This document shows, in pieces, positions 1-8,130 of a DNA stretch of 64,000 bases. A program made the translations under genes and the position numbers. Under the pieces are notes generated by a model. The model worked only from the letters and a program-made list of their open reading frames with translations, did not search any database and was not told where the DNA came from. Origin of the DNA: Vannielia litorea (GTDB lineage: Bacteria > Pseudomonadota > Alphaproteobacteria > Rhodobacterales > Rhodobacteraceae); the NCBI RefSeq assembly GCF_019801175.1, contig NZ_JAHVJR010000001.1:1798001-1862000 (forward strand), given 5' to 3'. Positions within the stretch are counted from its first letter, which is position 1, and each line of letters starts with the position of its first letter.

Positions 1-1381
1 AGGCCGCCGCCTCCGCACCCGAGCGCAGCGCCTCCGCCGTGCCTGCCAGCCCTGCCGCAGCGCCGGCCACCACCATCCCCGGCACCGCCCCCTCGGGCGC
101 CAAAAACATGCCGTCCCGCCACTCCGGCTTCGCGCCCAGATGGGTTGCCAGCTGCACCTGCGGTACCCATCCGCCGCAAACCGCAAGCACGTCCGCCCCG
201 ATCTCCCGCCTGCGCCCGGCCTGCACGGTGACCGATTGCACCCCCATCCGCCCCTGCACCGCCGCCACCTGCGCGCCCGCAAAGAACGGCGCGTCCACGC
301 CCTCCGGCGCCTCCGCGCCTCCGCGGCTGTCGATCACCGCCACCGGCGGCAGGCCCACCGCCGCGAGCTCCCGCGCCGTGCGCGCCACGCCTGCGCCGCC
401 ACCGAAGACCGCTACACGCGGCCCCGCGAGCACGCCCCAGCGGTTGAGGTAGCTGCGCACAGCGCCGCCCGCCATCACCCCGGGCCGGTCGTTGCCCGGA
501 AAAGCCACCATCCGTTCCACCGCACCCGTCGCCAGCACGCTCGCCCCCGCCACGATTCGCCAGAAGCATGTGGCCGGAAGGTCCGCCCCCGGCTTCGCCA
601 GATGCTCGCCCACCCGCTCAACGGCGGCGAATGTGCCGTGGTCGTACACGCCGGTCACGCAAGTCCGCGCCATCACCCGCACGTTGGGCATGGCCTCAAG
701 CTCTGCAATCACGCCCGCCGCCCAAAGGTGGCCCGGCATGCCGCCCACCTCCTCGCGCTCGCCCAGCAACCGGCCGCCAAAACCGCTCTGCTCGTTGCAA
801 AGGATCACCCGCTTGCCCGCCCGGCCCGCCGCCTGCGCCGCCGTCAGCCCGGCCGGCCCGCCGCCGATCACCAGCAGGTCGCAAAAGGCAAAGGCCTTCT
901 CTTGCGGGGTGTCGTCATGGTCGCGGCTCAACGCCCCGATCCCCGCCGCCCGCCGGATGAACGGCTCGTAGAGCTTCAGCCAAAACTTCGGTGGCCACAT
1001 GAATGTCTTGTAGTAGAACCCCGCGCCAAGCCACGGGTGCAGCATGTCATTCATGCCCAGCACGTCGAACCCGAGCGAGGGCCAACGGTTCTGGCTCACC
1101 GCGCAGAACCCCTCGTAAAGCTCCGCCATCGTCGCCCGCTGGTTCGGCACCGGCCCCCAAGGGCCGCGCACCGTCACCAGCCCGTTCGGCTCCTCCGGCC
1201 CGGCGCTGAACAGCCCCCGTGGGCGGTGGTATTTGAACGAGCGTGCAATAACCCGCTGATCATTGGCGAGCAGCGCCGAGGCCAGCGTGTCCCCCGGATG
1301 CCCATGCATCATCTGCCCGTCGAACGAGAACGGCAGGCTCCGCCCCCGGTCCAGCGCATGTCCGCGTCCCTGAACCCTCAT
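1..1381 (-). CDS. soxA: Sarcosine oxidase subunit alpha (N-terminal part, cut by window edge)
   Basis: Large subunit of the heterotetrameric sarcosine oxidase, which oxidatively demethylates sarcosine to glycine and passes the methyl group to tetrahydrofolate. About 460 residues are visible and the C-terminal half lies outside the window. The start MRVQGRGHALDRG is followed by a 2Fe-2S-like N-terminal domain (SFDGQMMHGHPGDTLASALLAN) and a Rossmann motif DLLVIGGGPAGLTAAQ. A second nucleotide-binding segment is AVFGGGAGVARTA. It lies 31 bp downstream of soxD, as in other alphaproteobacterial sox operons. The start ATG at 1381 is the first in-frame candidate after the soxD stop. The family is certain; the C-terminal glycine-cleavage-T-like domain cannot be checked here. 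Confidence 0.93.
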   Translation of the reverse strand, partial: MRVQGRGHALDRGRSLPFSFDGQMMHGHPGDTLASALLANDQRVIARSFKYHRPRGLFSAGPEEPNGLVTVRGPWGPVPNQRATMAELYEGFCAVSQNRWPSLGFDVLGMNDMLHPWLGAGFYYKTFMWPPKFWLKLYEPFIRRAAGIGALSRDHDDTPQEKAFAFCDLLVIGGGPAGLTAAQAAGRAGKRVILCNEQSGFGGRLLGEREEVGGMPGHLWAAGVIAELEAMPNVRVMARTCVTGVYDHGTFAAVERVGEHLAKPGADLPATCFWRIVAGASVLATGAVERMVAFPGNDRPGVMAGGAVRSYLNRWGVLAGPRVAVFGGGAGVARTARELAAVGLPPVAVIDSRGGAEAPEGVDAPFFAGAQVAAVQGRMGVQSVTVQAGRRREIGADVLAVCGGWVPQVQLATHLGAKPEWRDGMFLAPEGAVPGMVVAGAAAGLAGTAEALRSGAEAAA

Positions 1382-1412
1382 GCCCGGCCCTCGCACATCA
1401 GGGAAATCGCCC

Positions 1413-1676
1413 TCACCGCGCTACCTCCCGCGCCAGCGTCACGCCCAGCACCTCGTGGCTCGCGGTATCGCGCTCCACCACCAGCCAACTGGCGCAGCCC
1501 GCGCCGTGATACCACAGCTCCCGGCTCGGCCCGCAGGCGTTCACCCGGTTGTGCAGGTAATCGTCCCACGCCTCCGCGCCCGCCTCGGGATCAGGCCGCG
1601 CCACAAGCTCGGCCCCGCCCACCGGCGTAAACTCGCGGCTGTCTCTCTCGCCGCACAGAGGGCAGGCCACTCTCAT
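1413..1676 (-). CDS. soxD: Sarcosine oxidase subunit delta
   Basis: Small zinc-binding subunit (87 aa) of heterotetrameric sarcosine oxidase. The family signature is visible: an N-terminal CPLCGERDSREF with the first zinc-ligand pair C-P-L-C, then RPDPEAG, WDDYLHNRVN, GPSRELWYHGAGCASWLVVERDT. The length matches the family (about 85-100 aa). It starts 4 bp after the stop of the upstream inserted gene and lies 31 bp before soxA, so it is translated from the same polycistronic message. Confidence 0.95.
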   Translation of the reverse strand: MRVACPLCGERDSREFTPVGGAELVARPDPEAGAEAWDDYLHNRVNACGPSRELWYHGAGCASWLVVERDTASHEVLGVTLAREVAR

Positions 1677-1680
1677 CGCG

Positions 1681-2187
1681 TCATCCCTCGCATTCCGGCT
1701 CCATCGCCCCGTCGAGCCGGAACAGCGTCACCGCATATCCCCCGCCCTCGGTTCTGTCGGCCAGCACCGCGCCGCCGTCGCAGGCGGCGGGGTTGCCATG
1801 CAGCCCCAGCCCGATGCTGCGGATCAGCAGCCGCGTATCGCTCTCTTCCACGATCTGGATGAACCCCTGATCGCAGCCGTCAAAACAGGTCTCTGCCGCA
1901 GGGTCCGCACCGTTAACCGCTGGCCCACCCGCCTCACAGACCATGTCCGAGAAGTAGCGCTCACCGACCTCGCCCGGCGCAATGCCCTCCGCCTCTGGCG
2001 AAAGCTCGGCCCAAAGCTGAACGCCCCGCCCGCCGCCATCCAGCGGGCGAAAGCTCAGCACCATCCCCTGCACACCCTGCATCGGGTTGGCCGCCATATG
2101 GGCATCGGAATAGAACCGTTGGTAGCAATCCGGCCCCGCCGCCGCAGGCCCGGACACCAGCACCGTGCAGAGCGCCGCCCGGATCAC
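1681..2187 (-). CDS. Exported Cys-rich protein of unknown function, second of two paralogues inside the sox operon
   Basis: Product of about 168 aa, not recognised as a named family. The N-terminus (MIRAALCTVLVSGPAAAG) reads as a signal peptide with an Ala-rich cleavage site, so a periplasmic location is inferred. A GTG start at 2187 is chosen because it forms a GTGA overlap with the stop of the preceding gene and has a GGGGGT stretch upstream; a GTG at 2193 is also possible. It shares a layout with its neighbour: an early Cys (PDCYQRFYS against GECWARDYS), a DAHMAANP/AEHLAKHP segment, then CFDGCDQGF against CQGECDGGF. Tandem duplication is inferred. A role in sarcosine oxidation is not established. 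Confidence 0.75.
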   Translation of the reverse strand: MIRAALCTVLVSGPAAAGPDCYQRFYSDAHMAANPMQGVQGMVLSFRPLDGGGRGVQLWAELSPEAEGIAPGEVGERYFSDMVCEAGGPAVNGADPAAETCFDGCDQGFIQIVEESDTRLLIRSIGLGLHGNPAACDGGAVLADRTEGGGYAVTLFRLDGAMEPECEG

Positions 2188-2708
2188 TGGCACACCCCCG
2201 GCGGCGCACTCTCCAGCCGGAATGTCGTCAGCACGGTGCGGTTTGGGTCGCCCTTCGCCACATCTGCCACCAGCGTCGAGCCGCAGCCCGTCCCGTCACT
2301 CACCGCCACGCCCTCCGTGCGAATGGTCAGTGCCCCCGGCTCCAGCGAGACCACCTGAAAGAACCCGCCGTCGCACTCGCCCTGGCAGGTCATCCGCCCC
2401 GCCTCCAGCCAGTCCGGCCAGCCAGAGCCGCCCTCATGGATGTTGCACAGCAACACGTTGGAATAGCTCTTTCCCGCCGTCCCATCGGCCCGCGTATAGG
2501 CGTTCTCCGCCATGGTCGCGCGAATGTCGGCCACCCCGGCCATGTCTTCCCACGGCTTGAAGGCAATGCGCAGCTCTTCGACCGTCTGCTCCGGATGTTT
2601 CGCCAGATGCTCGGCGGAATAATCCCGCGCCCAGCACTCCCCGCCAAACTCCTGTGCCCCGGCCACGCTGGCCGCCAGCATCGCACTAATGAAGGTTATG
2701 CTGCGCAC
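2184..2708 (-). CDS. Exported Cys-rich protein of unknown function, first of two paralogues inside the sox operon
   Basis: Product of 174 aa. A signal peptide (MRSITFISAMLAASVAGAQ) ends in an AGA|Q-type cleavage site, followed by GECWARDYSAEHLAKHPEQTV and a Cys pair in CQGECDGGFFQV. The start is GTG at 2708, directly preceded by a strong GAGGAGGGG ribosome-binding sequence, and it overlaps the 3' end of soxB by 23 nt. The gene after it is a paralogue. Most described sox operons run soxB-soxD-soxA-soxG without these genes, so this pair looks inserted or lineage-specific. Function unknown. Confidence 0.78.
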   Translation of the reverse strand: MRSITFISAMLAASVAGAQEFGGECWARDYSAEHLAKHPEQTVEELRIAFKPWEDMAGVADIRATMAENAYTRADGTAGKSYSNVLLCNIHEGGSGWPDWLEAGRMTCQGECDGGFFQVVSLEPGALTIRTEGVAVSDGTGCGSTLVADVAKGDPNRTVLTTFRLESAPPGVCQ

Positions 2709-3939
2709 CCGTCCCCTCCTCGTCCATCAGCCCCACCCCGGTGCGGAACCGGTCCAGCCGGAAGCCCGCCGCATCCGCATGAGGCCGGTCCTGCGCGATC
2801 AGATGGGCCAGCGCAAAGCCCGAGCCCGGCACCGCCTTGAACCCGCCGTAGCACCAGCCGCAATCAAGATAGAGGCCATCAATCGGGCTTTTGTCGATGA
2901 TCGGCGAGCCGTCCGGCGTCATATCCATGATCCCGCCCCATGACCGCAGCACCTTCGCCTTGCCGATCATCGGCATCAGCGTCATCCCCGCCTCCATCAC
3001 ATGTTCCACCATCGGCAGGTTTCCCCGCTGGGCATAGCTCGGGTAGAAATCCAGATCGCCGCCAAACACCAAGCCGCCCTTGTCGGATTGGCTGATGTAA
3101 AAGTGCCCCATGCCGAAGCTGATCACATGGTCGATCACCGGCTTCAGCCCCTCGGTGACAAAGGCCTGCAACACGTGGCTCTCGATCGGCAGCCGCAACC
3201 CTGCCAGCGCCGCCACCTGCCCGCTCCGCCCGGCGGTCACAATCGCCACTTTCTTCGCCCGGATCGCACCGCGCGTGGTCTGCACACCGGTCACCCGGCC
3301 GCCTTCCACGTCGATCCCGGTAACTTCGCAGTTCTGCACAAGGTCCACACCCCGGCTGTCCGCCCCCCGCGCATAGCCCCAAGCCACCGCATCATGCCTC
3401 GCTGAGCCACCGCGCGGGTGATACAAACCACCGAAGATCGGGAACCGCCCCTGCTCGAAATCGAGATAGGGCAGCATCTCGCGCACCCCCTCCCGGTCCA
3501 GCAACACCGCATCATCACCCTGATTGATCATCGCATTGCCGCGCCGGGCAAAGGCATCGCGCTGCCCATCGGAGTGGAACAGGTTGATCAGCCCGCGCTG
3601 CGAATGCATCACGTTGTAATTCAGATCCGCGCTCAGCCCCTCCCAGAGCTTCAGCGACATGGAGTAAAACTCCGAATTCCCCGGCAAGAAGTAGTTGGCC
3701 CGCACAATCGTGGTGTTCCGCCCCACGTTGCCGAGGCCCAGCCGCCCCTTCTCCAGCACGGCCACATTGGTCAGCCCGTGCTCCTTGGCGAGGTAATAGG
3801 CGGTCGAAAGCCCGTGCCCGCCGCCGCCGATGATCACCACGTCATACTCGGGGCGCGGATCGGGCGTGCGCCACGCAGGCCGCCAGCCGCGATTGCCGGT
3901 CAGCCCCTCTTTCAGGATTTTCAAAGCATTGTAGCGCAA
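2686..3939 (-). CDS. soxB: Sarcosine oxidase subunit beta
   Basis: FAD/FMN-binding catalytic subunit (417 aa) of heterotetrameric sarcosine oxidase. An FAD-binding Rossmann motif (YDVVIIGGGGHGLSTAYYLA) sits near residue 33, and conserved segments include GRNTTIVRANYFLPGNSEFY, HPRGGSARHDAVAWGYA and SHVLQAFVTEGLKP. The start is most likely TTG at 3939 (protein beginning (M)RYNALKILKEGLTGNRGW): family members begin at this point, the length then equals the usual 416-417 aa, and GGAGGTGG lies just upstream. First gene of the sox operon, transcribed away from the DUF1203 gene. Confidence 0.95.
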   Translation of the reverse strand: MRYNALKILKEGLTGNRGWRPAWRTPDPRPEYDVVIIGGGGHGLSTAYYLAKEHGLTNVAVLEKGRLGLGNVGRNTTIVRANYFLPGNSEFYSMSLKLWEGLSADLNYNVMHSQRGLINLFHSDGQRDAFARRGNAMINQGDDAVLLDREGVREMLPYLDFEQGRFPIFGGLYHPRGGSARHDAVAWGYARGADSRGVDLVQNCEVTGIDVEGGRVTGVQTTRGAIRAKKVAIVTAGRSGQVAALAGLRLPIESHVLQAFVTEGLKPVIDHVISFGMGHFYISQSDKGGLVFGGDLDFYPSYAQRGNLPMVEHVMEAGMTLMPMIGKAKVLRSWGGIMDMTPDGSPIIDKSPIDGLYLDCGWCYGGFKAVPGSGFALAHLIAQDRPHADAAGFRLDRFRTGVGLMDEEGTGAQHNLH

Positions 3940-3943
3940 ACCG

Positions 3944-3951
3944 CCACCTCC
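3944..3951 (-). promoter_or_regulatory. Ribosome-binding site fixing a TTG start for soxB
   Basis: On the minus strand the sequence GGAGGTGGCGGTTTGCGC places a Shine-Dalgarno GGAGG 7 nt before TTG. No ATG lies at the family's conserved N-terminus; the nearest upstream in-frame ATG would add about 64 residues with no resemblance to the family. Confidence 0.75.
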
Positions 3952-4151
3952 GTTGCCGCCACAAAACCAGCAGCCCCGTGCGAAAACAAGGCCATAAGCG
4001 ACACCCCTTGTCGCTCCCGCACCCCGGTCATTTTCTTGCGGCAAATACTCACCAGAATCTCTTCGGGTGCCCGGCCCAAACCGCAGGCTCCGGGTCGCGG
4101 CAGGGCGCGCCCCGCGCCAGATTGCCCTCACAGCAACAAGGAGCCACCCAC

Positions 4152-4619
4152 ATGACCTTCCGCATCACCGGCCTCAGCCCGGACCCCTTCCGCCCGCTCT
4201 ACGGCCTCTCCGACGCCCAGCTCGCCCAGCGCGGTGCCCGGCGGATGGTGGCCAACAGCCACCCCGGCTTTCCCGACCGGATCACGATGGAGGATGTCCC
4301 CGAGGGCGAAACCGTGATCCTGCTCAACCACTGCTGCATGCCCAAACCCTCGCCCTACCGCACCACCCACGCCATCTTCGTCCGTGAGGGAGCCGAGCAG
4401 GCCTATGACGCCACCGGCGAGGTGCCGCAGGTGATGCACCGCCGCCATCTCTCGCTGCGCGGCTTCGACCAGTCAGGCATGATCGTCGAGGCAGAGCTGG
4501 CCACGGGCGACGGCATCGCAGAGGCCATCACCCGCATCTTCACCAACCCCGAGGTGACAGAGATCCACGCCCACAACGCGGCGCGCGGCTGCTATTCAGG
4601 CCGGATCACCCGGGCCTGA
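4152..4619 (+). CDS. DUF1203 domain-containing protein
   Basis: Protein of 155 aa matching the DUF1203 family by its conserved pattern: MTFRITGLSPDPFRPLYGLSD, RMVANSHPGFPDRITMEDV, GETVILLNH, SPYRTTHAIFVREGAE, and the C-terminal IHAHNAARGCYSGRI. The length is that of the family. No catalytic residues are known; the conserved His and Cys near the C-terminus are only suggestive. It is divergent from soxB across a 212-bp gap. Start ATG 4152 is the only one that begins at the family N-terminus, although the frame stays open upstream. Confidence 0.88.
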   Translation: MTFRITGLSPDPFRPLYGLSDAQLAQRGARRMVANSHPGFPDRITMEDVPEGETVILLNHCCMPKPSPYRTTHAIFVREGAEQAYDATGEVPQVMHRRHLSLRGFDQSGMIVEAELATGDGIAEAITRIFTNPEVTEIHAHNAARGCYSGRITRA

Positions 4620-4705
4620 GCCACCCTGCAGCGCCCGAAGGCGGCTGAGCCGGCGCGGGAGGGCGGGTGGGGCGACGGGTCAGCCGCCCTGCCCCGCCCG
4701 CTCCC

Positions 4706-6136
4706 TCAAAGCCCCTTCGCGCGGTAGCTCGCCGCCACCTTCTGGATTGCGCAGATATAGGCCGCGGTGCGCAGGTCATGCACATCGCTCCTGCCATGCC
4801 AGACCTCGCGCATCGACTGATAGGCAATCCGCATGGTGTCATCGAGCCCCGAGCGCACCAGCTCCAGCTCGTCGGCCCCGCGCAGGTACTTCTCCTTGAA
4901 GTCCGGCGTCATCGACCACGCATCGCCAAGGTAGCGGTCCAGCCGCTCCAGCTCGGCCACGATCAGCTCGTGCCGGGCCTCCTCCTGCCGCCGCTGCATC
5001 CGGCCAAAACGAATGTGGCTGAGGTTCTTCACCCACTCGAAGTAACTCACCGTCACACCGCCCGCGTTGGCATACATGTCGGGGATCATCACCACCCCCT
5101 TCTCGCGCAGCACCTCGTCAGCGCCCGCGGTGATCGGGCCGTTGGCGGCCTCGATGATCAGCGGCGCCTTGATCCGCTCCGCGTTCTCGAGGTTGATCAC
5201 CCCTTCCATTGCGGCGGGAATGAGAATGTCGCAATCCTCCTCCAGCACCTTCGCGCCCTTCGAGGTGTGCCGCGCATCGGGGTACCCGCTGACGCCGCCG
5301 TGCTTCACGATCCACGCACGCACCGCCTCCACGTCGAGACCGGTTTCCGAGAACAGCGCGCCATCATGCTCGATGATCCCGGTGATCTTGCAGCCGTCCT
5401 CCTTCTGCAGGAACAGCGCCGCATGGTAGCCCACGTTGCCGAGGCCCTGCACGATCACCCGTTTGCCGTCGAGCTTGCCTTCCATCCCGGCGGATTTCAC
5501 GTCATCGCCATGCCGGAAGAACTCGCGCAGGGCATATTGCACGCCCCGCCCGGTCGCCTCGACCCGGCCCTGGATACCGCCCGCGTTGATCGGCTTGCCC
5601 GTCACGCAGGCGGTGCCGTTGATATCGGTGGTGTTCATCCGCTTGTACTGGTCGGCGATCCACGCCATCTCGCGCTCGCCGGTGCCCATGTCGGGCGCGG
5701 GCACGTTCTGGGCCGGGTTGATCAGGTCGCGCTTGATCAGCTCATAGGCAAACCGTCGGGTAATCCGCTCCATCTCCTCGTCGTCGTAGTCGCGCGGGTT
5801 GATGCAGAGCCCCCCCTTGGAGCCGCCGAAGGGGGCCTCGACCAGCGCGCATTTGTATGTCATCAGCGCCGCCAGCGCCTCCACCTCGTCCTGGTTAACC
5901 GAGAGCGCAAAGCGGATGCCCCCTTTCACCGGCTCCATGTGCTCCGAATGCACCGAGCGATACCCTGTGAAGGTCTCGATCTTGCCGCGCAGCCGCACCC
6001 CGAAGCGCACCGTATAGGTCGCGTTGCACACCCGGATCTTCTCTTCCAGCCCCGGCGGCAGATCCATCAGCGCGACCGCGCGGTTGAACATCATGTCAAC
6101 GGACTGACGGAATGTGGGTTCGTTCTTCGGTGCCAT
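4706..6136 (-). CDS. gdhA: Glutamate dehydrogenase (Glu/Leu/Phe/Val dehydrogenase family)
   Basis: Catalyses reversible oxidative deamination of glutamate to 2-oxoglutarate and ammonia with NAD(P). The 476-aa protein has the active-site block PVKGGIRFALS, YKCALVEAPFGGSKGG (Lys95 and Lys107, the latter the likely catalytic lysine), and a dinucleotide fold VIVQGLGNVGYHAALF. The start ATG 6136 is supported by AGGGAGG just upstream; the frame continues further but without family-like sequence. Cofactor specificity cannot be read with confidence. Monocistronic: upstream lies a 614-bp regulatory gap with a perfect inverted repeat at 6221-6237. Confidence 0.93.
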   Translation of the reverse strand: MAPKNEPTFRQSVDMMFNRAVALMDLPPGLEEKIRVCNATYTVRFGVRLRGKIETFTGYRSVHSEHMEPVKGGIRFALSVNQDEVEALAALMTYKCALVEAPFGGSKGGLCINPRDYDDEEMERITRRFAYELIKRDLINPAQNVPAPDMGTGEREMAWIADQYKRMNTTDINGTACVTGKPINAGGIQGRVEATGRGVQYALREFFRHGDDVKSAGMEGKLDGKRVIVQGLGNVGYHAALFLQKEDGCKITGIIEHDGALFSETGLDVEAVRAWIVKHGGVSGYPDARHTSKGAKVLEEDCDILIPAAMEGVINLENAERIKAPLIIEAANGPITAGADEVLREKGVVMIPDMYANAGGVTVSYFEWVKNLSHIRFGRMQRRQEEARHELIVAELERLDRYLGDAWSMTPDFKEKYLRGADELELVRSGLDDTMRIAYQSMREVWHGRSDVHDLRTAAYICAIQKVAASYRAKGL

Positions 6137-6220
6137 GGCACGACCTCCCTGTTCTGTGACCCGCCGCGCCTTCTGCGCCCCGGAATCGGTTTCGATGCTA
6201 ACGGAGGCTTGCCCCGAGAC

Positions 6221-6237
6221 ACATGAAAACTTCATGT
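6221..6237. promoter_or_regulatory. Perfect inverted repeat upstream of gdhA, candidate operator
   Basis: ACATGAA-AAC-TTCATGT, 7-bp arms with a 3-bp spacer, centred about 93 bp upstream of the gdhA start codon. The position fits a transcription-factor site. The regulator is unknown. Confidence 0.45.
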
Positions 6238-6690
6238 CGCCTGTCGACCCCGCCTGTCACATCCGGCAGGAAAGTCGAACCAATTGTATCGAAAGCCCAA
6301 ATTTCCCTGCACGAGCGGGCGAAAACACCTCAACGCATCGGCGGCAACAAGACGCCAGCTATCCCCTCGGCCCGGTCCTTCGACCGGCAGCCCACCGAGG
6401 TTTCCGTAGCCTTCTCCGCCACATCAGCCCCCTGCGCAGCGTCGACCGACAGGCACCGGATCGGCGGCATCGACCCGCTCAATAAGCTTACCCAACGCCC
6501 CTGAAGCAGCCTTTCAGGCCATTTCGATTCGCACTTGGGCCACATTTGAAATCAACAATCCCGCGCCCTCGCGGGACTGTTTCCGCCTCAGTATCCAATT
6601 ACCGGACAATTATGTCAGGCTCGCCTTCTTTGTGGCCCGATTTCGGGCGATTTTGGCCCTTCCGCCTTTTTCCCTAACAAAACGTGACTG

Positions 6691-6714
6691 AATTGAGGCA
6701 ATACAGTCTCAATT
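6691..6714. promoter_or_regulatory. Inverted repeat in the leader of the first TadG gene
   Basis: AATTGAG (6691-6697) and CTCAATT (6708-6714) are perfect complements separated by 10 nt, ending 36 bp before the start codon. It could be an operator spanning one helical turn or a weak leader hairpin. Confidence 0.4.
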
Positions 6715-6750
6715 ACCCGGGTGGGGGCCCGAGTTGCGGCGGTGCAAGCC

Positions 6751-8130
6751 ATGAAGACCAAACAGAACACATCTCATTTTGCCCGGTTCACCCGTGAAGA
6801 AGACGGCGGCCTGATCATTTTCTCGCTCTTCCTCTTCGTCTGCATGATGCTCGCTGTCGGCCTCGCGATTGACGTGATGCGCACCGAGATGGCCCGCACC
6901 CGGCTGCAGAACACCGTCGACAACGCCGTGCTGGCCGCCGCGGCCATGGAGCAGGATCTCGACCCGGCCTTCGTGGTGAACGACTATTTCGAGCGCGCCG
7001 GCCTCTCCTCCAACCTCGAGGGCGTCACCGTGAACGCGGGCGTCAATTACAAGACGGTCACCGCCCACACCAACACCAAGCTGCCGATGTATTTCCTCGG
7101 CATGGTGGGCATCGACAAGATGGAGGCCAAGTCCGAGGGCACAGCCACCGCAGGCTACACCGACGTTGAAATCAGCCTCGTGCTCGACATCACCGGCTCG
7201 ATGGGCCGCAACAACAAGCTGCCCAACCTCAAGGTCGCCGCCAGCGACTTTGTCGATACCGTGCTCGACCCGACCCAGCCCGGCTCGGTCTCGCTCTCCC
7301 TCGTGCCCTACTCCGCGCAGGTGAACATCGGCCCCGAGATGATCGGCCAGCTCAACGTGCCGCTCTCGCACAGCCACTCGCACTGCGTGGATTTCGAGGC
7401 CGCCGACTTTACCAGCGCCGCCGTCTCGCTGACTGCGCCCTACGCGCACATGCAGCACTTCCAGTATTACTCCTCCGCCACCACCCCGATCGACAATCCG
7501 GGCTGCGTGCAGGAAGAGTTCGAGCGGGTCACCCCGTTCAGCCAGAACCGCACCGCGCTGAAGGCCCAGATCAACCAGTTCGAGGCCCGCGCCAACACCG
7601 CCATCCACCTCGGGATGAAGTGGGGCGTCGCCCTGCTCGACCCCTCGATGCAGCCGGTCATCTCCAACCTCGCCGCCTCGGGCCACACCGATCCCACCTT
7701 CGCCGGTCGCCCCTACGCCTACAGCCGCGAGAACACCCAGAAGATCGTGGTGCTGATGACCGATGGCGAGAACGTCAACACCACCCGGCTGAAGCCGCAA
7801 TATTATGACAGCGCCTCCGAGATCGAGCGCTGGCACCAGTATTCCGTCTCCGCCTATGCCTACAGCGTCGGCCAGAACTGGCAGAACTACGTGACCACCA
7901 AGTACACCTCCAGCCAGGCCGACACGATGCTGGGCAACATCTGCGATGCCGCCAAATCCGCCGGAATCACTGTGTTCACCATTGGCTTCGAGGTCACGAC
8001 CCACTCGGGCAACGTGATGCGCAACTGCGCTTCCACCCCGGCGCATTACTTCGATGTCGAAGGCACCGAGATTTCCGACGCCTTCGACTCCATCGCGCGC
8101 CAGATCAGCACCCTGCGCCTGACCAACTGA
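6751..8130 (+). CDS. TadG-like pilus-assembly protein with von Willebrand A domain (copy 1)
   Basis: Membrane-anchored protein of 459 aa. A short cytoplasmic N-terminus leads to one TM segment (about residues 19-41, GGLIIFSLFLFVCMMLAVGLAI) of the TadE/TadG N-terminal type, followed by DVMRTEMARTRLQNTVDNAVLAAAA, a processed-pseudopilin-like helix. A VWA domain follows: MIDAS-like D146-I-T-G-S150 (canonical DxSxS has Ser where Thr is found), VLMTDGEN, and a conserved C-terminus FTIGFEVT..CAS.PAHYFDVEGTEIS. First of three tandem paralogues. Tad pili mediate adhesion and biofilm formation; the precise TadG role is uncertain. The start ATG 6751 has only a weak ribosome-binding site; a GTG at 6721 is in frame. 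Confidence 0.85.
   Translation: MKTKQNTSHFARFTREEDGGLIIFSLFLFVCMMLAVGLAIDVMRTEMARTRLQNTVDNAVLAAAAMEQDLDPAFVVNDYFERAGLSSNLEGVTVNAGVNYKTVTAHTNTKLPMYFLGMVGIDKMEAKSEGTATAGYTDVEISLVLDITGSMGRNNKLPNLKVAASDFVDTVLDPTQPGSVSLSLVPYSAQVNIGPEMIGQLNVPLSHSHSHCVDFEAADFTSAAVSLTAPYAHMQHFQYYSSATTPIDNPGCVQEEFERVTPFSQNRTALKAQINQFEARANTAIHLGMKWGVALLDPSMQPVISNLAASGHTDPTFAGRPYAYSRENTQKIVVLMTDGENVNTTRLKPQYYDSASEIERWHQYSVSAYAYSVGQNWQNYVTTKYTSSQADTMLGNICDAAKSAGITVFTIGFEVTTHSGNVMRNCASTPAHYFDVEGTEISDAFDSIARQISTLRLTN

Larger units (their letters stand above)
6137..6750. other. Divergent intergenic region between gdhA and the TadG cluster
   Basis: A 614-bp stretch without a convincing gene. It holds the gdhA ribosome-binding site (about 6140-6147), a perfect inverted repeat at 6221-6237 and a second inverted repeat at 6691-6714 just before the first TadG gene. 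The part from about 6535 to 6690 is clearly more AT-rich than its surroundings and is the likeliest place for the TadG promoter. Short frames in 6223-6504 look like composition artefacts. Confidence 0.6.

Noticed and set aside
140..1630. Plus-strand frame of about 496 codons at the left edge.
   Set aside because: It is antisense to soxA and soxD, which are certain by motif.
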